NCBI GenBank assembly: GCA_018970725.1
Contig: JAGWVU010000007.1
Span: 1-64,000 of the forward strand
Length of the DNA stretch: 64,000 nucleotides
Direction of reading: 5' to 3'
Origin: Verrucomicrobiota bacterium
GTDB taxonomy: Bacteria > Verrucomicrobiota > Verrucomicrobiia > Verrucomicrobiales > DEV007
This document shows, one piece after another, positions 28,918 to 37,848 of this stretch. The notes below the pieces were generated by a model, which worked only from the letters and a program-made list of their open reading frames with translations, made no database searches and was not told where the DNA came from. Numbering within the stretch: the stretch's first letter is position 1; each line of letters starts with the position of its first letter. Position numbers and translations under genes: made by a program.

Positions 28918-29200
28918 GTGTGGCCGTGGACGGGCCGCGCCGGATCCCGGAGAGGGCTTGGGGGGTGCCGATGCAAGCGGGATGATGGTCGCCTTCCAGC
29001 AGGCTTCCAGACCGCCGGCGGGGGCCTGTAATGGGGGGCGGAGGTGCAGGAGGGTTGTTTTCCCAAAAGTGGGAAGCGATTTCCACAGGCCCGGCCCGCC
29101 GGGCCTTGAGGGGCAGGAACCGAAGAACTTGTGGGGAATGATCAGGCTGGAGGCCTTCCCTTCCGGAAGAGGATGATTGGGACTGATTGGGGCTGCGGGA
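28918..29200. other. Gap between terminator and small minus-strand gene
   Basis: No gene is supported. Two short perfect hairpins are present: TTCCCA/TGGGAA at 29060-29075, and AGGCCCGGC/GCCGGGCCT at 29087-29106 with a two-base loop. Neither has a T-run. They may assist 3-prime end formation for the opposing units. Confidence 0.45.
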
Positions 29201-29524
29201 TCAGTTGGAAAGGAAATCGATGGCCGGTTCGGCGTTCTGCTTTGAGTCCATTCCCAGTGCGGGGAAATCCAGCTGGCGGTCATCGAAGACCTCGGTGATC
29301 AGGTTGCCGTTGGGCAGATGATGGACGACTTTGAAACCGGCACCGATGGACGTGGCGACCGCCTGATAACAGCGGACGGCGGTGCGGAGTCCGTTGAAGC
29401 CGTGCCCCTCGTGGAAGCGGCGGGTCTGGGTCAATTCCGGGGGGCAGGCGGCGTCCGAAACGTGGATGCGCCACTCGTTGCGGTTTTTGTCGTGAATCAC
29501 TTGGAAGTAGTCGGTGTCTTGCAT
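29201..29524 (-). CDS. Small protein of unknown function downstream of the methyltransferase
   Basis: The 107-residue product (start ATG 29524; an ATG at 29551 would add nine Cys-rich residues) has no recognised family. It reads YFQVIHDKNRNEWRIHVSD, then RRFHEGHGFNGLRTAVRCYQ and VVHHLPNGNLITEVFDD, a mixed alpha/beta pattern without membrane or signal segments. It follows the DNA methyltransferase gene on the same strand with a gap of about 60 bp. A functional link is possible but nothing in the sequence resembles a nuclease. Confidence 0.5.
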   Translation of the reverse strand: MQDTDYFQVIHDKNRNEWRIHVSDAACPPELTQTRRFHEGHGFNGLRTAVRCYQAVATSIGAGFKVVHHLPNGNLITEVFDDRQLDFPALGMDSKQNAEPAIDFLSN

Positions 29525-29584
29525 GCAGGCACATGAACACCAATTGTTCATAGAGTCAAGAAACTTTATTTTTGAACAGTGAAT

Positions 29585-30418
29585 TTATGAGTGATCGGTT
29601 GCCGCGAGCCGGTGGTTCGCCTCGTTGAGGTAATCCTCGTCGATTTCGAAGCCGATGAACCGGGCGACGGCGGCCTCGCGGGCGGCGAGGGCGGCGTGGC
29701 CGATCCCGAGGAAAGGGTCCAGCATGGTGATTTCGGCCGGAGGAAGCCCGGTGACGGCGATGCAGCGGGCGGCGAGGGCCACCGGAAAGGTGGCGGGGTG
29801 GGGGCGTTGGGTATCGCGGCGCATGATGGTCTCGTAAGGAATGAACCAATTGTTTCCCCGGCAGCGTTTGTCCTGGCCGCCGGTGTGGCCCCAACGGGCG
29901 ATGTTGCTCTTGTGGACGTAGGCGACGCCGACGGCGCGGCGGTCGAGGGGCACCCCGCCATCCAGCGTGAGGTGATAGAGGTATTCATGGCAATCGTTCA
30001 CGTAGCGCCGGGAGTTGATCGGCTTGAAGTGACCGGCGGAAATCTCCTCGCCGTCGCGGGTGTCGACGGTGATCGACTTGATCCAATGAAAGGTATTCTG
30101 GAGCTGAAAGAGTCCGGGGACGAGAGCGAGGAGGATCTGGTGGGGGAGGAGTGGGTTGGAGGGGACGGCGCCGGCGTTGAGGAAGAAGGAACCGCCCGGT
30201 TTGAGGATGCGAGCAACCTGCCCCGCCCAGGCCCGGGTCCAGGCGAGGTATTCCTCGCGGCCGAGGGTATCGTCATAGGTGGAATAGGAGATGCCGAGAT
30301 TGTAAGGAGGGGACGTGACGACGAGGTCGATGGAGGCATCGGGCAGGTTTTGCATGCCTGCGAGGCAATCCCCGAGGTGCAATTCAAAGGAGGTGAAGGA
30401 CGCACTGGAGGTGGGCAT
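29585..30418 (-). CDS. DNA methyltransferase, N6-adenine/N4-cytosine beta-class
   Basis: The 277-residue enzyme should transfer a methyl group from S-adenosylmethionine to an amino group in DNA. Motif IV TSPPYNLG (35-42) comes early and motif I DPFLGIGH (about 234-241) comes late, the beta-class order. The middle CRGNNWFIPYETI and RPHPATFPVALAARC are typical of restriction-modification methylases. The target sequence cannot be read from the protein. No restriction gene is recognisable nearby, so it may be an orphan regulatory methylase or the remnant of a system. The ATG at 30418 is supported by a promoter whose -10 lies just upstream; longer in-frame sequence is low-complexity. Confidence 0.9.
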   Translation of the reverse strand: MPTSSASFTSFELHLGDCLAGMQNLPDASIDLVVTSPPYNLGISYSTYDDTLGREEYLAWTRAWAGQVARILKPGGSFFLNAGAVPSNPLLPHQILLALVPGLFQLQNTFHWIKSITVDTRDGEEISAGHFKPINSRRYVNDCHEYLYHLTLDGGVPLDRRAVGVAYVHKSNIARWGHTGGQDKRCRGNNWFIPYETIMRRDTQRPHPATFPVALAARCIAVTGLPPAEITMLDPFLGIGHAALAAREAAVARFIGFEIDEDYLNEANHRLAATDHS

Positions 30419-30423
30419 GTCAG

Positions 30424-30453
30424 GAAATATGCCGAGGTTGGGGCGGGTGGCAA
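30424..30453 (-). promoter_or_regulatory. Promoter of the DNA methyltransferase gene
   Basis: On the minus strand TTGCCA (30448-30453) is followed after 18 bp by TATTTC (30424-30429). Only five bases separate the -10 from the ATG at 30418, so the transcript would start at or very near the start codon. Confidence 0.6.
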
Positions 30454-30589
30454 TGGACCGTTGGATGTCCGGTGAGAATTCAGGACTTTCCGGTCGCGAA
30501 AGTGGTTTTGTCAGGTGAAGATTGGCCCCGAACAGGGGGCCCGAAGATACCGTTGGGAAGGCTCGGGACGGCATGAAAGGAGTTGCGTT

Positions 30590-32098
30590 TTGGCCTTGCA
30601 CGATTTCTTGAAAGCCCTGGCGTCCGGCACGCGGCGGTGGGGCTGGGTCAGTGTGGTGGCGGGTTGCGTGAGTGTCCCGGACGGGGAGCGGGCGGCGTTT
30701 GCGCTGCCCGTGCCGGGTGGATGGGCCGAACACGCGGCGGCCAAGCCCGTGGCGGATGCGGATTGGGTGGACTCATTCCGGGACGCGGCGTTGAACGGGT
30801 TGGTGGCGGTCGCGCTGGAGGAGAATCGCGACCTCGGGAAGTTGGCGGCGCGGATCCAGACGGCGGAGGCGGAAGCGGCGATCGCGGGGGCGGCGGGGCG
30901 TCCGCAAGTGAGCGGGTCGTTCAACCCGGGCCGGAACCAGACCAACTTCATCGGGTTGCCGGGGACGAATTTGTTCGAGCGGGTGACGGGTCAGGAGGGG
31001 GCGGTCCTGTCGTCCCTGTTCAACCAGTTCGAGCTGACCCTGAACCTCCGTTGGGAGCTCGACATCTGGGGGCGGGTGCGGGCGGGGCGATCGGCGAGTC
31101 TGGAACGGCTTGAGGCGAGCCGCGGCGATTACGAGGCGGCCCGGCTTTCCCTGGCGGGTCAGGTGGTGCGAACCTGGTTTGAGATGGCGGCGGCGGCGGA
31201 CCAGATTCGTCTGGCGGAAGAGGCCTTGCGGGTTTTTCTGGAGACCGAGCGGGTGGTGGAGAGCGACTTCCGGGAAGGCGTGGTGCGGCCGGGGCGCGAT
31301 GCGGGATCGGACCTGAGTTTGGCCCGTGTGGATGTGGCGAACGCGCGGGCGGCGTTGGCGGGGCGGGAAACGGATTTGCCCCGGTTGCGACGCCGTCTGG
31401 AGGTTTTGCTGGGGCGTTATCCGCAGGGGGCGGTGGAAGGGGCGGGACGGTTGCCGGACCTGCCGGGGCTTCCGGCGGCGGGAATCCCGGCACAACTTTT
31501 GGAGCGGCGTCCGGATCTGCTGGCGGCGGAGCGGCGCTTGGCCGCGGCGGACCACCGGGTGCTGGAGGCGGAGCGGAGTTTGTTGCCGGCGATTTCCCTG
31601 ACGAGTGCCTACGGGACCACGAGTCCCGAGCTGTCCGGAATTCTCAACGGGGACCGGGTGATTTGGAATCTGGCGGGGAATTTGACCCAGCCGCTTTTGG
31701 AAGGGGGCCGCCTGCGGGAGACGGTCAAGGCCCGGGGAGCGGACCGTGATTTCGCGATGGCGGAATACGAGCAGGCGGTCCTCAACGCGTTTCAGGAGGT
31801 CGAGGACGCGCTCTCCCGCGAGAAGTTTTTGGCGGAACAGCAGCGGGCGGCGGAGGAGGCGGTGAGGTTGGCCGGCGAGGCGATGAAGCGGACGCAATCC
31901 GCTTTCAAGGATGGGCTGGGCGATGTGTTGTCGCTGTTGAACGCGCAGCAGCGGTGGATCAACGCGAAGTCATCGCTGATCGATGTGAGGCGGCAGCGGT
32001 TGGAGAACCGGGTGGACTTGCATCTGGCCTTGGGCGGAAGTTTTGCTGGTGGCCGGGGGTCGGAGGAAAGTCGCTTGCCAAAGCCGCAAGGAATGTAA
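30590..32098 (+). CDS. RND efflux outer-membrane lipoprotein, NodT/OprM type
   Basis: This about 502-residue TolC-superfamily protein should form the outer-membrane channel of a tripartite efflux pump. The lipobox VVAGC lies about 25 residues in, so the Cys would be lipidated. Family landmarks are FELTLNLRWELDIWGRVRA, LLERRPDLLAAERRLAAADHRV, NLTQPLLEGGRLRETV and YEQAVLNAFQEVEDAL. The start is a TTG at 30590 with AAAGGAG seven bases upstream; an ATG at 30515 would bury the lipobox under 25 extra residues. No inner-membrane RND pump or adaptor gene adjoins it, so its partners must be elsewhere. Confidence 0.88.
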   Translation: MALHDFLKALASGTRRWGWVSVVAGCVSVPDGERAAFALPVPGGWAEHAAAKPVADADWVDSFRDAALNGLVAVALEENRDLGKLAARIQTAEAEAAIAGAAGRPQVSGSFNPGRNQTNFIGLPGTNLFERVTGQEGAVLSSLFNQFELTLNLRWELDIWGRVRAGRSASLERLEASRGDYEAARLSLAGQVVRTWFEMAAAADQIRLAEEALRVFLETERVVESDFREGVVRPGRDAGSDLSLARVDVANARAALAGRETDLPRLRRRLEVLLGRYPQGAVEGAGRLPDLPGLPAAGIPAQLLERRPDLLAAERRLAAADHRVLEAERSLLPAISLTSAYGTTSPELSGILNGDRVIWNLAGNLTQPLLEGGRLRETVKARGADRDFAMAEYEQAVLNAFQEVEDALSREKFLAEQQRAAEEAVRLAGEAMKRTQSAFKDGLGDVLSLLNAQQRWINAKSSLIDVRRQRLENRVDLHLALGGSFAGGRGSEESRLPKPQGM

Positions 32099-32137
32099 TC
32101 TTTTGAACATTTCAACAATGGCCACGTCTGAACGTCG

Positions 32138-34267
32138 ATGATTCGCGATCCCCTGCCAGCGCTCGAAAAGTATTTCGGGTTCCGGGAGTTCCGTGAGGGG
32201 CAGGAGCCGGTGGTTTCGGCATTGTTGTCAGGGCGAGACGCGTTGGTGGTGATGCCGACGGGAGGGGGAAAGTCGCTCTGTTACCAGTTGCCGGCGCTGG
32301 TGATGGAGGGGGTGACGCTGGTGGTAAGCCCGTTGATCGCGTTGATGAAGGATCAGGTGGACGCGCTTCAGTCCAAGGGGATCGCGGCGGCGGTGATCAA
32401 CAGCACGCAGACGTTGGAGGAACAGCGGGAGCGGCTGCGGCAGTTGCGCAACGGGGAGCTGAAACTGGTTTACGTGGCGCCGGAGCGGTTCCGGGCCGAG
32501 GGTTTCCGGGCGGCGTTGCGGGACGTGGAAATCTCGTTGTTCGCGGTGGACGAGGCGCATTGCCTGTCGCAATGGGGCCATGATTTCCGGCCGGACTACC
32601 TGCGGTTGGAGCAGACGTTGGAAGAGTTGGGGCACCCGCAAACGGCGGCGTTCACGGCCACGGCGACGCCGCATGTCCGGTCGGACATCCTGAAGACGCT
32701 GAAGCTGCGGGAGCCGTTTGTTTCGGTGACGGGGTTCGAGCGTCCGAACCTGAGTTTGCGGGTGAGGCAGGTGGAATCCCAGAAGGAGAAATACGAGCGG
32801 TTGCTGCGGGTGGTCGGGGAGTGGAAGACCGGCATTGTCTATTGCGCCACCCGGAAGCGGGTCGAGGAAGTGGCGGAGCGGCTCAACGAGAACGGGGTTT
32901 CGGTCACGGCTTACCATGGAGGGATGGACGACCGGGCGCGGGAGCAGGCGCAGAACGAGTTTTTGAGCCGCGCCTCGGACGTGGTGGTGGCGACGAATGC
33001 CTTTGGCATGGGCATCGACCGCTCCGACGTGCGTTTCGTGGTCCATTTCGAGGTGCCGGGGAGCATCGAGGCCTACTATCAGGAGGCGGGGCGCGCGGGA
33101 CGGGATCGTGAACCGGCGGTGTGTGAACTGCTCTTCAATTTCGCGGACACTTCGACCCAGGAATTTTTCATCGAGGGGAACAACCCCGGGCCGGTCCTGA
33201 TCCGGAATGTCTACAGCGCCTTGCTCAGCCATGCCGACGACAACCATGTGGTGTTGTCCTCCATCCAGGATCTGGCGGATTGGGCGGGGGCGCGCAACAG
33301 CATGGCGGTGGGCAGCGCGATCGCGACCCTGACCCGGGCGCGCTATCTGGAGCGGTTCGATGTGCCGGGGCAACGAATCCGCGGGACGAAATTGACGCGG
33401 CCCGAGGTGAGCGCGTTCGAGATTGATCTGGACGAGGCGGCGTTGCAGGCCAAGGAGAAGGCGGACCGGAACAAATTGGAATCGATCATCCGGTTCTGCT
33501 ATGACGACCGGTGCCGCCAGCAGTGGATCCTGCGCTATTTCGGGGAGGCGGCTCCGGAGGCGTGCGGCACCTGTGACATGTGCGTGGCGGAGACGGTGAC
33601 GACGCAACGGCCGCCGGGCGGAGAGGAGGCGGTGTTGGTGCGCAAGGCGCTTTCCGGGGTGGCGCGGATGTCCCGGAGAACCGGCCACGGATGGGAGGGG
33701 CGTTTCGGGAAGGGGAAGATCATCCAGATGCTGATCGGGAGCCGGTCGACGGAGATCGTGGACAAGGGATTGCATGAACTGTCCACCCACGGGATTCTCA
33801 AAGAGGCGGGGCAGGCCTACCTTTACGCCCTGTTCAAGGAGATGGAGCAGGCGGGATTGATCCGCACCGAGCCGGGGGAATACCGGCTGGTGACCCTGAC
33901 GAATCTCGGGGCGGAGGCGATGAAGGGCGCCACGGACTACCGGATGGCGTGGCCGTCGGTCCCGGCCCGGGAAAAAAGCAAGGCCGCGGCGGACAAGGGG
34001 CCGGTCGTTTCCGACCTGAAGGATTTGGGGTTCGATCCGGTCTTGTTCGAGAAGTTGAAGTCGAAACGGGCCGGGATCGCGGCGGCGGAGGGAGGCAAGC
34101 CGGCTTACACGATCTTTGGCAACCAGACCCTCGAGCTCCTGACCCGGTTGCAACCGACCACGATGGAAGCCGGCCTGACGGTGCGCGGAGTGGGAGCGGC
34201 CAAGGCGGAGCGCTACCTGCCGCATTTCCTGGAGGTGATCCTGGAGCACCGGAAAGGCGGGAAGTGA
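32138..34267 (+). CDS. recQ: ATP-dependent DNA helicase RecQ
   Basis: RecQ is a 3-prime to 5-prime DNA helicase in recombinational repair and replication-fork rescue. The 709-residue product has Walker A MPTGGGKS (39-46), the Walker B box DEAH inside FAVDEAHCLSQWGHDFRP, and the helicase arginine finger segment QEAGRAGRD. It also has a zinc-binding RQC region (CYDDRC then CGTCDMC) and a C-terminal HRDC domain (about 630-705). The length is a little above that of E. coli RecQ (about 610), the surplus lying between RQC and HRDC. It follows the efflux gene on the same strand after 39 bp. Confidence 0.97.
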   Translation: MIRDPLPALEKYFGFREFREGQEPVVSALLSGRDALVVMPTGGGKSLCYQLPALVMEGVTLVVSPLIALMKDQVDALQSKGIAAAVINSTQTLEEQRERLRQLRNGELKLVYVAPERFRAEGFRAALRDVEISLFAVDEAHCLSQWGHDFRPDYLRLEQTLEELGHPQTAAFTATATPHVRSDILKTLKLREPFVSVTGFERPNLSLRVRQVESQKEKYERLLRVVGEWKTGIVYCATRKRVEEVAERLNENGVSVTAYHGGMDDRAREQAQNEFLSRASDVVVATNAFGMGIDRSDVRFVVHFEVPGSIEAYYQEAGRAGRDREPAVCELLFNFADTSTQEFFIEGNNPGPVLIRNVYSALLSHADDNHVVLSSIQDLADWAGARNSMAVGSAIATLTRARYLERFDVPGQRIRGTKLTRPEVSAFEIDLDEAALQAKEKADRNKLESIIRFCYDDRCRQQWILRYFGEAAPEACGTCDMCVAETVTTQRPPGGEEAVLVRKALSGVARMSRRTGHGWEGRFGKGKIIQMLIGSRSTEIVDKGLHELSTHGILKEAGQAYLYALFKEMEQAGLIRTEPGEYRLVTLTNLGAEAMKGATDYRMAWPSVPAREKSKAAADKGPVVSDLKDLGFDPVLFEKLKSKRAGIAAAEGGKPAYTIFGNQTLELLTRLQPTTMEAGLTVRGVGAAKAERYLPHFLEVILEHRKGGK

Positions 34268-34284
34268 GCCTTTCCGGGAGGCGT

Positions 34285-34494
34285 TCAGCCGGGTTCGGGA
34301 CCGGAGGCGCGGAACTGGCGGGTCAGGGGATCGTAAACGTAACCGATGGAGAGCAGGGTGGCGCGGAGCGCGGCTTCGTCCAGGTCATGGGTGGCGATCA
34401 AGTCCACGAGGTCTTCGGCCTCGTTGCGCAAGGCGGTGTTGACCAGCCCGAGGACGAGGTGCGGGTCCATGGAGGCGAGGCGGGTCAAGCGCAT
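34285..34494 (-). CDS. DUF4250 small protein
   Basis: The 69-residue product matches the DUF4250 pattern: DPHLVLGLVNTALRNEAED, a central LDLDE-like acidic stretch and IGYVYDPLTRQF at the end. The function of the family is unknown; members are short, soluble and helical. It lies convergent to recQ with an 17-bp gap and divergent from the tRNA-Leu promoter. The family call is by memory of the motif and should be read as likely rather than certain. Confidence 0.7.
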   Translation of the reverse strand: MRLTRLASMDPHLVLGLVNTALRNEAEDLVDLIATHDLDEAALRATLLSIGYVYDPLTRQFRASGPEPG

Positions 34495-34517
34495 GGTGGG
34501 ATTCGGTGCATCTCCGG

Positions 34518-34546
34518 TTGAGGTTGGCGGCGCGGTGCGCTAGCGT
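34518..34546 (+). promoter_or_regulatory. Promoter of tRNA-Leu
   Basis: TTGAGG at 34518-34523 and TAGCGT at 34541-34546 are separated by exactly 17 bp. Initiation about seven bases further on would leave a leader of about 20 nt before the mature tRNA 5-prime end at 34574. Confidence 0.65.
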
Positions 34547-34573
34547 TGCGGGATCGAGGGAGAAATCCGCGAC

Positions 34574-34653
34574 GCCGGGGTGGCGAAATTGGTAGACGCG
34601 CTTGACTTAGGATCAAGTGGGAAACCGTGCAGGTTCGAGTCCTGTCCCCGGTA
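34574..34653 (+). tRNA. tRNA-Leu (anticodon UAG)
   Basis: The 80-nt sequence folds as a tRNA. The acceptor arm is GCCGGGG with CCCCGGT (one G-T pair) and discriminator A at 34653. The D-arm is GGTAGACGC-like. The anticodon stem CTTGA/TCAAG (34601-34605 with 34613-34617) holds the loop CTTAGGA. The T-arm is GCAGG/CCTGT around TTCGAGT. The anticodon is TAG at 34608-34610, reading CUN leucine codons. The CCA end is not encoded. A 5-prime promoter is visible. Confidence 0.97.
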
Positions 34654-34679
34654 GCGGACGTCGGCCATCGGGTTGGGAC

Positions 34680-35213
34680 ATGTCAGGCGGCAATCGGTTT
34701 CAGTTCAGGCTTCGTCCCGCCGGGGCGGGGGATTTGGCGTCGATCAACGCCATCTACAATCATTACGTGCTGCACTGCACGTGCACCTACCAGACCGAAC
34801 CGTCGACGGCGGCGCAACGGGAGGCGTGGTTCGCGGAACACGGGCCCGGTTACCCGGTGATGGTGGCGGAACAATCCGGCGAGGTGATCGGTTGGGCGTC
34901 GTTGAGCCGGTTCCATCCGCGGGAAGCATATCGGCGGACGGTCGAGGATTCGGTCTATGTGCGGCATGACGCGCAGCGCCGGGGGGTCGGGCATGCCTTG
35001 CTCGCGGAGATGGTCCGTCAGGCGGCGGCGTTGGGGTATCACACGGTTCTGGGCGGGATCAGCGCGGATCGGGAATCCAGCATCGCCCTCCACGCCCGGC
35101 TCGGGTTCGAGAAAGTGGCCCATCTGCGGGAGGTCGGCTTCAAGTTCGGCCGGTGGCTCGACGTGGTCTGGATGCAGCGGATCCTGCCATCCGGACCGAG
35201 CGGAACGGTGTGA
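34680..35213 (+). CDS. GNAT N-acetyltransferase, phosphinothricin/methionine-sulfone type
   Basis: The 177-residue enzyme transfers acetyl from acetyl-CoA to an amino group of a small molecule. Its layout is that of the Pat/MnaT (YncA) subfamily: DLASINAIYNHYVLH at the start, WASLSRFHPREAYRRTVEDSVYV in the middle, the acetyl-CoA pyrophosphate loop RRGVGHALL and the closing GFEKVAHLREVGFKFGRWLDVVWM. Natural substrates in the family include L-amino acids such as methionine sulfone. The ATG at 34680 lies 26 bp after the tRNA, so it may be read from the tRNA promoter. Confidence 0.88.
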   Translation: MSGGNRFQFRLRPAGAGDLASINAIYNHYVLHCTCTYQTEPSTAAQREAWFAEHGPGYPVMVAEQSGEVIGWASLSRFHPREAYRRTVEDSVYVRHDAQRRGVGHALLAEMVRQAAALGYHTVLGGISADRESSIALHARLGFEKVAHLREVGFKFGRWLDVVWMQRILPSGPSGTV

Positions 35214-35244
35214 GGGTGAGGTGGATCGTCGCCGAAATCTCCGA

Positions 35245-35273
35245 TTTCAAATCGCGGGCGGCGCTGCTAGGTT
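35245..35273 (+). promoter_or_regulatory. Candidate promoter of the PQQ-repeat gene
   Basis: TAGGTT at 35268-35273 lies seven bases before the ATG at 35281. A weak -35 candidate, TTTCAA at 35245-35250, sits 17 bp upstream. The same -10 sequence TAGGTT occurs at 63398 before rnhC. Confidence 0.4.
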
Positions 35274-35280
35274 CCCGGCC

Positions 35281-36687
35281 ATGAATCGAAAGGTCCTTCG
35301 CGTGATCATCCCTTTCCTTTTGGCCGGGAGTGCCGGTGCGTTGGCGGAACCGGGGAAACTTACGTTTCACCGGGCTCCCAAGCCGTTGGCCAAGACGGCG
35401 GTGACTTCGGATTGGCCGCGTTTTCTCGGGCCGGCGGACGATGCCACTTCTCCGGAGACGGGACTTTTGTCTTCCTTCGGGCCCGGGGGACCGGCGTTGG
35501 TTTGGGAGATGGAGAAGGGAGACAGTTACACCTGCCCGGCCATCGCGGGGGAACGCCTGATCCACTTTGACAATGTGGAGGACGTCGACCGGGTGGAGTG
35601 CCGGCATCCGGAGACGGGGGCGCTGCAATGGCAGTTCACCTACCCGTGCAAATACCGGGACCGCTACGGTTACGGGACGGGACCGCGCGCCAGTCCGGTG
35701 ATCGCCGGGGGGAAAGTTTACACGCTTTCGGCGAACAGCCTGCTTCATTGCCTGGACCTGGCCGGCGGCAAGTTGGTCTGGATGCGGGACTTGGGAAAAG
35801 ATTACGAGCCGGGACCGTTTTTTTTCGGGCACGGCCCGACGCCGCTGGTCTCCGAGGGCAAGGTGATCGTGCCGTTGGGAGGACCGGCGGGCGTGGCCGT
35901 GGCGGCGTTCGACGCGACCACGGGGGCCACGGTGTGGGAGACGAAACACCCGTGGCCGGCGAGTTATGCCTCGCCCTTCGTGAAACCCCTGAACGGGCGG
36001 CCGGCGCTGCTCGTGTTTGCCGGGGGGGACAGCGATCCGCCGTCCGGGGGTTTGTTGCGGATCGATCCGAAGACGGGAAAGCTGGAGGACGCTTTTTCCT
36101 GGCGGTCCACGAAGTATGAGTCGGTGAACGCGGCCAGTCCGGTGGTGGTTTCCGGGAACCGGGTGATGTTGTCGGAGACCTACACGGAGGGAGGGGTGCT
36201 GTTGGAGTATGGGGACGACGGGAAGGCGAAGCCGGTTTGGAAGGCGCCGGAGTTGAAGTTGCACTTCATGACGCCGCTGTTGGTGGACGGGCATTTTTAC
36301 GGGTTCACCGGGCGGAACGAGCCGGACGCGGGCTTGGACTGTTGGGATGCGGCCACCGGGGAGCGCAAGTGGCGGGAGGAATTCTTCTGGCGCAAGGAGT
36401 TGGGCGGCCGGAACTACGGTTGGGGCTTTTTCCGGGGGTCGCTCTTGCGGATGGAGGGCCGGTTTCTGGCGCTCGGGGAGATGGGGACGCTGGCCTTTCT
36501 CGATTTGAGTCCGGCGGGCGGGAAGATTGCCTGTCAGGCGGATCTGTTCTCCGCGACCCAGAGTTGGACCCTGCCGGCGCTGAGCCGGGGCTTGCTTTAC
36601 GTGGTGCAGAACCAGAAGGATCTCGTCACCGGAACGCCCCCGCGCCTGCTGTGTTACGATTTCCGGGCCGGGGAGGGCGGGCAGTGA
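35281..36687 (+). CDS. Secreted PQQ-like beta-propeller repeat protein
   Basis: The 468-residue product has a signal peptide (1-22, ALA-EP) and repeated propeller blades with the typical turns ETGALQWQF, AGGKLVWMRDLG, TTGATVWETKHPW and ATGERKWREEF. Such proteins either bind pyrroloquinoline quinone in alcohol dehydrogenases or act as non-enzymatic binding propellers. The catalytic PQQ/calcium ligands of a dehydrogenase are not apparent, so a binding role is more likely. PQQ-repeat proteins of this type are abundant in Planctomycetes and Verrucomicrobia. Confidence 0.85.
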   Translation: MNRKVLRVIIPFLLAGSAGALAEPGKLTFHRAPKPLAKTAVTSDWPRFLGPADDATSPETGLLSSFGPGGPALVWEMEKGDSYTCPAIAGERLIHFDNVEDVDRVECRHPETGALQWQFTYPCKYRDRYGYGTGPRASPVIAGGKVYTLSANSLLHCLDLAGGKLVWMRDLGKDYEPGPFFFGHGPTPLVSEGKVIVPLGGPAGVAVAAFDATTGATVWETKHPWPASYASPFVKPLNGRPALLVFAGGDSDPPSGGLLRIDPKTGKLEDAFSWRSTKYESVNAASPVVVSGNRVMLSETYTEGGVLLEYGDDGKAKPVWKAPELKLHFMTPLLVDGHFYGFTGRNEPDAGLDCWDAATGERKWREEFFWRKELGGRNYGWGFFRGSLLRMEGRFLALGEMGTLAFLDLSPAGGKIACQADLFSATQSWTLPALSRGLLYVVQNQKDLVTGTPPRLLCYDFRAGEGGQ

Positions 36688-36744
36688 ACTCCCAAAAAGG
36701 TTTTGTCTTCCCCGGTTCCCTCGGTTAAGGGAAACTCTCGCGAG

Positions 36745-37845
36745 ATGGAAAGCCAGCGTTTGGGGCAGTTGTTGATCACGGGCGTTCCCGGTCCGGAACT
36801 CGATGCGGAGACTGCGGAGCGCTTCCGCAAGCTGCAGCCCGGCGCCTTCATTCTCTTCGGGCGGAACATCCAATCCCCCGGGCAACTGCGGAAGTTGATC
36901 GACGACTTGCGCGACCTGAGCCGGATCGAGCCGATCATCACCATCGACCAGGAGGGAGGGCGGGTGTCGCGGCTCCGCCTGATTGGCGAGGAACCACCCA
37001 ACGCCCAGCAACTCCGGGAAAAGGGGGACCCGCGGCTGATCCACCAGCATGGCCAGCTCACCGGCCAGCTGTTGCGCCTGTTCGGGTTCAATCTGGATCT
37101 TTGCCCGGTGCTCGACATCTCCTGCAACGGGGACACCGACAACTCCCTGCGCGGCCGGACCTACGGGACGACGCCGGACGAGGTGATCGGCAATGCCACC
37201 ATCTTCAACACCGCGTTGCGGCGCGAAGGCATTCTCACCTGCGGCAAACATTTTCCCGGCTACGCTTCCGCGCGGGTGGATCCGCACCACGCCTTGCCGG
37301 TGATTGAGAAAACGATGGCGGAGATGGAGGCGCACGATTTGTTGCCTTACCGTTCGATGTTGCCGGATCTGGACAGCATCATGGTGGGTCATGCCTACTA
37401 TCCCTGCTTCGACCCGCATCGCTGGCCGGGGTCGCTCTCGCCGAACGTGATCCAGCGTTTTCTGCGGGACCAGCTCGCGTATGAGGGGCTGGTGATGACG
37501 GATGATCTCGACATGGGCGCGATTTTGAACGAGGTCACGTTCGCGGATACGATCCGGCACGCGATGCACGCGGGGAACGATCTGGTCATGATCTGTCACC
37601 GGCTGGACATGGTGGAAGAGGCGCACGCCCAGCTGGCCACCCTGCCACACCCGCTTTTGGACGATGCCTTGCGTCACGTGGAAGCCTTGAAAGCGAAGAT
37701 GGCTCCGCCCAAACCGTGGTCTCTGGAAGCCTTCGAATCGATCAACCGGGAGATTTGGAACTTGCGGGTGGCCACCTTGGGTGAAGAACAGGCCGCCGTC
37801 CGTAGCGTTGAGGATGGAGCCCGGTCTCCCGTTGAACTTTACTGA
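36745..37845 (+). CDS. Glycoside hydrolase family 3, NagZ-like
   Basis: The 366-residue protein lacks a signal peptide and resembles the cytoplasmic beta-N-acetylhexosaminidase NagZ, which removes GlcNAc from recycled muropeptides. Seen are GRNIQSPGQLRKLIDDLR, TIDQEGGRVSRLR, GFNLDLCPVLDI and the nucleophile region VMTDDLDMGAI. The loop usually written KHFPGHGxTxxDSHxxLP reads KHFPGYASARVDPHHALP: the His of GHG is Tyr, but the Asp-x-His catalytic dyad is kept. The ATG at 36745 starts the fold; an upstream in-frame TTG adds 14 unrelated residues. The next gene begins three bases after its stop. Confidence 0.85.
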   Translation: MESQRLGQLLITGVPGPELDAETAERFRKLQPGAFILFGRNIQSPGQLRKLIDDLRDLSRIEPIITIDQEGGRVSRLRLIGEEPPNAQQLREKGDPRLIHQHGQLTGQLLRLFGFNLDLCPVLDISCNGDTDNSLRGRTYGTTPDEVIGNATIFNTALRREGILTCGKHFPGYASARVDPHHALPVIEKTMAEMEAHDLLPYRSMLPDLDSIMVGHAYYPCFDPHRWPGSLSPNVIQRFLRDQLAYEGLVMTDDLDMGAILNEVTFADTIRHAMHAGNDLVMICHRLDMVEEAHAQLATLPHPLLDDALRHVEALKAKMAPPKPWSLEAFESINREIWNLRVATLGEEQAAVRSVEDGARSPVELY

Positions 37846-37848
37846 ATC

